A stretch of DNA of 64,000 nucleotides, taken from NCBI RefSeq assembly GCF_003008515.1, contig NZ_CP027668.1, positions 62,001 through 126,000 on the forward strand, read 5' to 3'. Of this stretch, positions 56,712 through 64,000 are shown piece after piece; within the stretch, counting starts at the first letter, position 1; every line of letters begins with the position of its first letter. The notes under the pieces are model-generated. The model ran no database searches. It saw only the letters and a program-made list of their open reading frames with translations, and was not told the origin of the DNA. The position numbers were made by a program, and so were the translations under genes. Origin of the DNA: Phreatobacter cathodiphilus. GTDB taxonomy: Bacteria > Pseudomonadota > Alphaproteobacteria > Rhizobiales > Phreatobacteraceae.

Positions 56712-56846
56712 GCGCTTGCCCCAATTGGGCCTCAACTCCGCTTCAGAACGTGGCGCCGGGGCGATAGCCCCACGGTTCAAATTCGGTTATGAGCCGTGCC
56801 GGGCCCCGCGGCCCGCGTCATAACGTCGAGTGGGAAGGTCGTGACC

Positions 56847-57761
56847 GTGCAGAAGCATCCCGTGGATGGGCAGCCCTCGGATCAGGCCCTTTCGGCGCAT
56901 CCCGCCCGCAGCGCTTCGGCGCGCGCGGTGGTCATGGCCGCGGTTCTGGCGGTCTCGCTCCCGCTCGGCGCCTGCGCCAACGCTCCGTCCTTCGGCAACC
57001 TGTTCGGCGGCAATGTCGATTCGGCCAGCCTTCCCGACGAGCCGGCCGAAAAGCTCTACAACGAGGGCATCGCCCTGCAGAACCGCCGCGACTGGCGTCG
57101 CGCCGCCCTGAAGTTCATGGAAATCGACCGCACCCATCCCTACACGGAATGGGCCAAGCGGGCCCTCGTCATGGCCGCCTATTCCTACTACGAGGCGCAG
57201 GACTACGAGGAGACGATCAACCAGGCCCGCCGCTATCTGCAGCTTCACCCCGGCTCCAACGACGCCGCCTATGCCCAGTACCTGATGGGCGCCGCGCAGT
57301 ATGACCAGATCCCCGACGTCCAGCGCGACCAGACCCGCACCGAGCGCGCCCTGGTGGTCCTGGAAGAGGTCACCCGCAAGTGGCCGCAGTCGGAATATGC
57401 CATCGCCGCCCGCCGCAAGGTCGAGGTCGCCCGCGACCAGCTCGCCGGTCGCGAGATGACGGTCGCCAAATACTATCTCGACCGCCGCCAGTTCGCCGGC
57501 GCCATCAACCGCTACCGCACGGTGATCTCCCAGTTCCAGACGACCCGCCACGTCGAGGAGGCGCTCGCCCGCCTCGTCGAGTGCTACATGGCGCTCGGCA
57601 TCGTCAACGAGGCGCAGACCGCCGCCGCCGTCCTCGGCCACAACTTCCCGGACAGCCAGTGGTACAAGGACAGCTACGCGCTGATCCAGGGCCAGGGCCT
57701 CTCGCCCCGCGAGGACACCGGCTCGTGGATCAGCCGCGCCTTCCGCCGCATCACCGGCTGA
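56847..57761 (+). CDS. bamD: BamD, outer-membrane assembly lipoprotein
   Basis: 304 residues. A lipoprotein signal ends in LPLGAC, the lipidated cysteine near residue 44. Five TPR-like helix pairs follow: EKLYNEGIALQNRRDWRRAA, ALVMAAYSYYEAQDYEETIN, SEYAIAARRKVEVARDQLAG, AINRYRTVISQFQTTRHVEE. BamD binds BamA in the OMP insertion machine. The start is GTG 56847, eight bases after GGAAGG; GTG 56841 is possible. It sits between lpxC and recN, the normal rhizobial order. Confidence 0.94.
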   Translation: MQKHPVDGQPSDQALSAHPARSASARAVVMAAVLAVSLPLGACANAPSFGNLFGGNVDSASLPDEPAEKLYNEGIALQNRRDWRRAALKFMEIDRTHPYTEWAKRALVMAAYSYYEAQDYEETINQARRYLQLHPGSNDAAYAQYLMGAAQYDQIPDVQRDQTRTERALVVLEEVTRKWPQSEYAIAARRKVEVARDQLAGREMTVAKYYLDRRQFAGAINRYRTVISQFQTTRHVEEALARLVECYMALGIVNEAQTAAAVLGHNFPDSQWYKDSYALIQGQGLSPREDTGSWISRAFRRITG

Positions 57762-57865
57762 CGCTTCCGTTCCGCCTCCGTTCGCGTTAAGCCCATGAGG
57801 GCGCGGAGCGGGCCGAATCTCCCGGCCTCCGCGTCCAGCCGCTGCCGGGAACTCGCGAACCGCCC

Positions 57866-59521
57866 ATGCTCGTCCAGCTTTCGATCCGCGACATCGTCCT
57901 GATCGACCGGCTCGATCTGACCTTCGCCGAGGGACTCTCCGTGCTCACCGGCGAGACCGGCGCCGGCAAGTCCATCCTGCTCGACGCCACCTCGCTGGCC
58001 CTCGGCGCCCGCGGCGACGCCGCTCTCGTCCGTCACGGGCAGGACCAGGGCCAGGTCACCGCCGTCTTCGACGTGCCGCTCGCCCATCCCGCCCGGCGCA
58101 TCGCGGCGGAAGCCGACATCGACACCGAGGGCGACATGATCCTGAGGCGGGTGCAACTCGCCGACGGCCGCACCCGCGCCTTCGTCAACGACCAGGCGGT
58201 GAGCGTGCAGGTGCTGCGCGCCATCGGCGGCGCCCTGGTCGAGATCCACGGCCAGCACGCCGACCGGGCGCTGATCGAACCGGAGAGCCACCGCGCCGTC
58301 GTCGACGCCTTCGGCGGGCTCGCGGCCGAGGTCGAGGCCGTCCGCGCCGCCTGGAAGGGCTGGCGCGAGGCCCGCAGGGCGGTGGAGGAGGCGCAGGCCC
58401 GCCTCCTGAAGGCGCGTGCCGACGGCGATTTCCTGCGCCACGCCGTGGAGGAACTCGGCAAGCTGAAGCCGGAGGCGGGGGAGGAGGCCGATCTCGCCGC
58501 CCGCCGCCAGGAGATGATGGGCGCGGAGAAGATCGCGAGCGACCTTTCCGAGGCCATGGAGGTGCTGGCCGGCCCCGCCTCCGCCGTACCCTCGCTCGCC
58601 GCCGCCTGGCGCCGGCTGGAGCGCCGCGCGGCCCAGGCGCCGGCCCTCGTCGAGCCCATCGTCCGGGCCTTCGGCGAGGCGCTGGACCGCATCGAGGACG
58701 CCCGCGCCGCCGTGGAAGCCGCCCAGCGCGCCGCCGAGTTCGACCCGCGCGAGCTGGAGCGGATCGAGGAGCGGCTCTTCGCGCTGCGTGCCGCCTCGCG
58801 CAAATATGCCGTGCCGGTGGAGGGCCTCGCCGACCTCGCGTCACGCTACCTCGCCGACGTCGCGGCCCTCGACGCCGGCGAGGACCGGCTGGTGGCGCTG
58901 GAAAAGGCCGCCGCCGCCGCCGAGGCCGCCTATGGCAAGGCCGCCGCCGTCCTGTCGGCCAAGCGCAAGGCCGCGGCGACGAAGCTCGACAAGGCGGTGA
59001 ACGCCGAGCTCGGGCCTTTGAAGCTCGATCGCGCCCGCTTCACGACCGAGTTCTCCGCCGACGGAACCGGGGCCGACGGCGTCGACCGCCTGGAGTTCTG
59101 GGTGCAGACCAATCCGGGCACCCGCCCCGGCCCGATGATGAAGGTCGCCTCCGGCGGCGAGCTCTCGCGCTTCATGCTGGCGCTCAAGGTGGTGCTGGCC
59201 GACCAGGGCTCGGCGCCGACCCTCGTCTTCGACGAGATCGACACCGGCGTCGGCGGCGCGGTGGCGGACGCCATCGGCCAGCGCCTCGCCCGTCTCGGCG
59301 GCAAGGTGCAGGTGCTCTCCGTCACCCATGCGCCGCAGGTCGCCGCCAAGGCGACGCGCCACTATCTCATCGCCAAGGAGACGACCGGCCAGCGCGTCGC
59401 CACCCGCGTCAGGCCGCTCGGCTTCGAGCTTCGGCGCGAGGAGCTCGCCCGCATGCTGGCCGGCGAGACCATCACCGACGAGGCCCGCGCCGCCGCCGAG
59501 AAGCTGCTCACCGTCGGGTGA
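57866..59521 (+). CDS. recN: DNA repair ATPase RecN
   Basis: A 551-residue SMC-like ATPase for double-strand break repair. Walker A GETGAGKSILLDATSLALG at the N-terminus, long coiled-coil arms, the signature VASGGELSRFMLALKVVLAD and Walker B LVFDEIDTGVGGAVADAI near the C-terminus, then VLSVTHAPQVAAKATRHYLI. Full length for the family. It follows bamD by about 100 bases. Confidence 0.96.
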   Translation: MLVQLSIRDIVLIDRLDLTFAEGLSVLTGETGAGKSILLDATSLALGARGDAALVRHGQDQGQVTAVFDVPLAHPARRIAAEADIDTEGDMILRRVQLADGRTRAFVNDQAVSVQVLRAIGGALVEIHGQHADRALIEPESHRAVVDAFGGLAAEVEAVRAAWKGWREARRAVEEAQARLLKARADGDFLRHAVEELGKLKPEAGEEADLAARRQEMMGAEKIASDLSEAMEVLAGPASAVPSLAAAWRRLERRAAQAPALVEPIVRAFGEALDRIEDARAAVEAAQRAAEFDPRELERIEERLFALRAASRKYAVPVEGLADLASRYLADVAALDAGEDRLVALEKAAAAAEAAYGKAAAVLSAKRKAAATKLDKAVNAELGPLKLDRARFTTEFSADGTGADGVDRLEFWVQTNPGTRPGPMMKVASGGELSRFMLALKVVLADQGSAPTLVFDEIDTGVGGAVADAIGQRLARLGGKVQVLSVTHAPQVAAKATRHYLIAKETTGQRVATRVRPLGFELRREELARMLAGETITDEARAAAEKLLTVG

Positions 59522-59624
59522 GCCGCGCCATCGGATCGCCGGGTTTCGGGGGGATCACGGCGGCATGATCCATGTTCCGTTTCTCCTCGCACCGTCGCGC
59601 ATCCCCCGGCCTGCTGCCGCCATG

Positions 59625-59782
59625 GCCCCTCACCCTTCCCTCTCCCCGCAGGCGGGGAGAGGGGGCCCCGGCGTCGCGCCGTCTGCATCACGCGGTCGTG
59701 CCTGGCACCAGCGATGGGCTACTCCCGCGACGTCGACGTCCCCCTCTCCCCGCCTGCGGGGAGAGGGAAGGGTGAGGGGCCG
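59625..59782. repeat. Paired inverted repeat with perfect 42-bp arms
   Basis: The arm at 59625-59666 (GGCCCCTCACCCTTCCCTCT, then CCCCGCAGGCGGGGAGAGGGGG) recurs exactly in reverse at 59741-59782, with 74 bases between. Each arm also holds its own palindrome CTCTCCCCGCaggCGGGGAGAG. It is related to the element at 28471-28594. It lies in the gap between recN and the ClpP-like gene. Confidence 0.93.
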
Positions 59783-59804
59783 GCTCTCAACGGGCGAGAG
59801 AAGG

Positions 59805-62721
<2,917 letters not shown>

Positions 62722-62783
62722 ACTTGCGAATCCAGATCGTTAACAGTTCGTTTTCACAAGCCATGCGCGGAATGCAAGGCTGG

Positions 62784-62828
62784 TTGTGCACTGCACAATC
62801 TTGTAAAATCGCTGCACTGCAACAAAAT
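62784..62828. promoter_or_regulatory. Tandem TGCACTGCA sites upstream of the DUF1127-like gene
   Basis: TTGTGCA-C-TGCACAA (62784-62798) is a perfect palindrome. A second TGCACTGCA lies at 62813-62821, 25 bases further, and continues as CACTGCAACAAAAT (62815-62828). The TGC-rich pattern resembles sites bound by PhaR-type regulators of alphaproteobacteria. Regulator identity is inference. Confidence 0.45.
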
Positions 62829-62887
62829 GGTCTTGTCGAAAGGGAGGAAGCCTCGAGGTCGTCCACTCTTTCAGAGGAGAGACCACC

Positions 62888-63121
62888 ATGGCTACCATTG
62901 CGCTCGACAAGATCGCTTCCGCCGCCCCCGCCGAGAAGGCGACGGGCAAGCGCGGCTTCTGGGGTTCCATCTACGACGCCATCGTCGAGGCCCAGGAACT
63001 GCGCGCTTCCACCTACGTCAACGGCTACCTGGCCCATCTGTCGGACGACGAGCTCGCCCGCCACGGCCTGACCCGCGACCAGATGGTCCGCCGCACCCGC
63101 AGCATGATGTCGGGCCTCTGA
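62888..63121 (+). CDS. Small DUF1127-like protein
   Basis: A 77-residue basic protein: an Ala-rich start, GKRGFWGSIYDAIVEAQELR, then ASTYVNGYLAHLSDDELARH and GLTRDQMVRRTRSMMSGL. The L-S-D-x-E-L-A-x-x-G-L-T-R block is the DUF1127 (YjiS-like) pattern. Members bind RNA or regulate metabolism in some rhizobia (known for Agrobacterium); this one is only similar. ATG 62888 follows AGAGGAGAG. Two TGCACTGCA sites lie upstream. Confidence 0.75.
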   Translation: MATIALDKIASAAPAEKATGKRGFWGSIYDAIVEAQELRASTYVNGYLAHLSDDELARHGLTRDQMVRRTRSMMSGL

Positions 63122-63150
63122 AGGCCCCCATCCTGCGCCGCACGACTGGG

Positions 63151-63178
63151 CCGGTCCTGCACCCGCGGGACCGGCCGT
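63151..63178 (+). terminator. Hairpin after the DUF1127-like gene
   Basis: GGCCGGTCC and GGACCGGCC form a 9-bp perfect stem with a nine- to ten-base loop. No T run follows. It may stop or slow transcription before the next small gene. Confidence 0.4.
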
Positions 63179-63211
63179 CGGCGTCACCCCGTACGCCCCC
63201 TGGAGGGCATC

Positions 63212-63373
63212 ATGTTTTTCGCCACCCTCGCCCGCTTCCTGAACGATGTCCGCCGCCGCCGCGCCGAGCGCCTGGCGCGCGAGGCCGAGACCCTCGTCTC
63301 CGCCGACGAGCTGCGCCGCGCCGGCGTCCTGACGACGCTTGGCGGCTCCTACACGCTGCCTTTCGCGCGCTGA
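63212..63373 (+). CDS. Very small basic protein, unknown
   Basis: A 53-residue ORF starting MFFATLARFLNDVRRRRAER, then LAREAETLVSADELRRAGVL and ending TTLGGSYTLPFAR. GGAGG lies five bases before the ATG, a strong ribosome-binding site. The N-terminal amphipathic helix with an Arg run and the S-A-D-E-L-R-R-A-G-V pattern recall the DUF1127-like neighbour upstream, so it may be a related short helical protein. Function unknown; the family call is not made. Confidence 0.6.
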   Translation: MFFATLARFLNDVRRRRAERLAREAETLVSADELRRAGVLTTLGGSYTLPFAR

Positions 63374-63389
63374 ACCCCGCGGGCCGTCC

Positions 63390-63896
63390 TCAGGACGGCT
63401 TGCGCCGGATGCCGATCACCTGACCCACGCCTTCCGGCCGCTCGCGGCCCTGGCTGGCGCGATGCCAGTCCTCCAGCCGCGCCATGATGTCGTCGGGGAA
63501 GGGCGCCGGCTTGCGCGTCGCCATGTCGATGTGGATCGAGATCGATTCCATCGTCGCCGACAGCCAGCGCTCCTCGGCGTGGATGAGCTCCATCCAGTAG
63601 TGGATGCGCTTGGCGTCGAGGTCGAGGATGCGGATGCGCGCCTGCACCGGATCGGTCAGGTGCACCTCGCGCAGGTAGCGCACGTGCATCTCCATGGCGA
63701 AGAAGCTCATGTTGCGCGTGCGCACATAGGATTCCGACAGGCCGATGCGCTCGAACAGCACGTCCAGCCCCTCGTCGAACAGCTTGACGTAGAAGGCGAC
63801 GTTCACGTGGCCGTTGTAGTCGATCATCTCCGGCCGGATCGCCATCCGCGGGGTAATCGCAAGGCCGGTGTCGGGGCAGAGGTCGAACTGGGTCAT
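63390..63896 (-). CDS. Acyl-CoA thioesterase, hotdog fold
   Basis: A 168-residue 4HBT-type protein: IRPEMIDYNGHVNVAFYVKL (D-x-N-G-H-x-N motif with the catalytic aspartate region), FDEGLDVLFERIGLSESYVR, FFAMEMHVRYLREVHLTDPV and DLDAKRIHYWMELIHAEERW. It should hydrolyse an acyl-CoA; the YciA/FcbC type is possible. It starts at the ATG complementary to 63894-63896. Convergent with the small genes. Confidence 0.9.
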   Translation of the reverse strand: MTQFDLCPDTGLAITPRMAIRPEMIDYNGHVNVAFYVKLFDEGLDVLFERIGLSESYVRTRNMSFFAMEMHVRYLREVHLTDPVQARIRILDLDAKRIHYWMELIHAEERWLSATMESISIHIDMATRKPAPFPDDIMARLEDWHRASQGRERPEGVGQVIGIRRKPS

Positions 63897-64000
63897 GCCT
63901 CCGGCTTAGCCGATGGCGGCTGGCTCCGGCAATCGCCCGGGCGGGGGAGGGGCATGTACTCCAGCTGGCGATGACACGGACCGCCCGCGCGATCCTGCCT
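63897..64000. other. Right edge, upstream of the thioesterase gene
   Basis: About 100 bases of GC-rich DNA that should hold the thioesterase promoter. No gene is recognised before the window ends. Confidence 0.4.

Noticed and set aside
56770-56800. tRNA-like GGTTCAAATTC sequence
   Set aside because: It matches a T-arm by a few bases only; no cloverleaf can be drawn around it.

Overview
The window is a high-GC chromosomal segment of an alphaproteobacterium, most likely a Hyphomicrobiales (Rhizobiales) member. The evidence is a circularly permuted two-piece tmRNA gene with tag ANDNYAPVAVAA beside sspB, a cysteine-free rpmE next to an ABC exporter, a division and cell-wall (dcw) cluster running from rsmH to ftsZ and on through lpxC, bamD, recN and ligA, and short GC-rich inverted repeats typical of rhizobial intergenic DNA. 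No species is claimed.

Layout. 1-3.2 kb: the 3' part of an AsmA/YhdP-like gene. 3.26-4.8 kb: ssrA, sspB (ClpXP adaptor), DUF4169 and a ribbon-helix-helix protein. 5-7 kb: tctBA transporter genes. 7.2-8.1 kb: a YHS-domain secreted protein and DUF2853. 8.2-14.8 kb: a thyA-folA region rebuilt by mobile DNA. 15-17.3 kb: hflK, hflC and a DUF2065 protein. 17.4-24.5 kb: sdhB, an AprI/Inh-like lipoprotein, acetyltransferases, rpmE, an ABC exporter and a MotA-like/OmpA-like pair. 24.6-35.7 kb: an omega-aminotransferase, an amidase, an outer-membrane barrel, an M16 protease, a DHCW cupin, DUF4337, djlA, an AmiD-like amidase, a VanX-like dipeptidase and HdeD. 36-57.8 kb: the dcw cluster (rsmH, ftsL, ftsI, murE, murF, mraY, murD, ftsW, murG, murC, murB, a toxin-antitoxin pair, ddl, ftsQ, ftsA, ftsZ), then lpxC and bamD. 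57.9-63.9 kb: recN, a secreted ClpP-fold-like protein, ligA, two small proteins and a thioesterase.

The most unusual feature is at 8.2-13.4 kb. The native thyA is split cleanly after codon 174 by a 4.4 kb, lower-GC insert. Its two parts add up to exactly 264 codons, the normal ThyA length. The insert carries its own complete, divergent thyA, apparently replacing the function it destroyed. It also holds an unknown gene coupled to that thyA, an IS3-family element that has truncated both of its neighbours, a GIY-YIG-like gene fragment, and a decayed tyrosine integrase near the right end. The split lies in the conserved LG(V/L)PFN motif, one codon from where the self-splicing td intron of phage T4 sits. 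Between the thyA remnant and folA lies a further two-gene HEPN cassette. A second accessory insertion, an AbrB/MazF-type pair, sits inside the otherwise tightly packed dcw cluster.

Functionally, most of the window is core envelope and division machinery with translational coupling (ATGA overlaps), plus ribosome rescue (tmRNA with SspB). The accessory DNA has entered at three kinds of place: inside thyA, between thyA and folA, and between murB and ddl.
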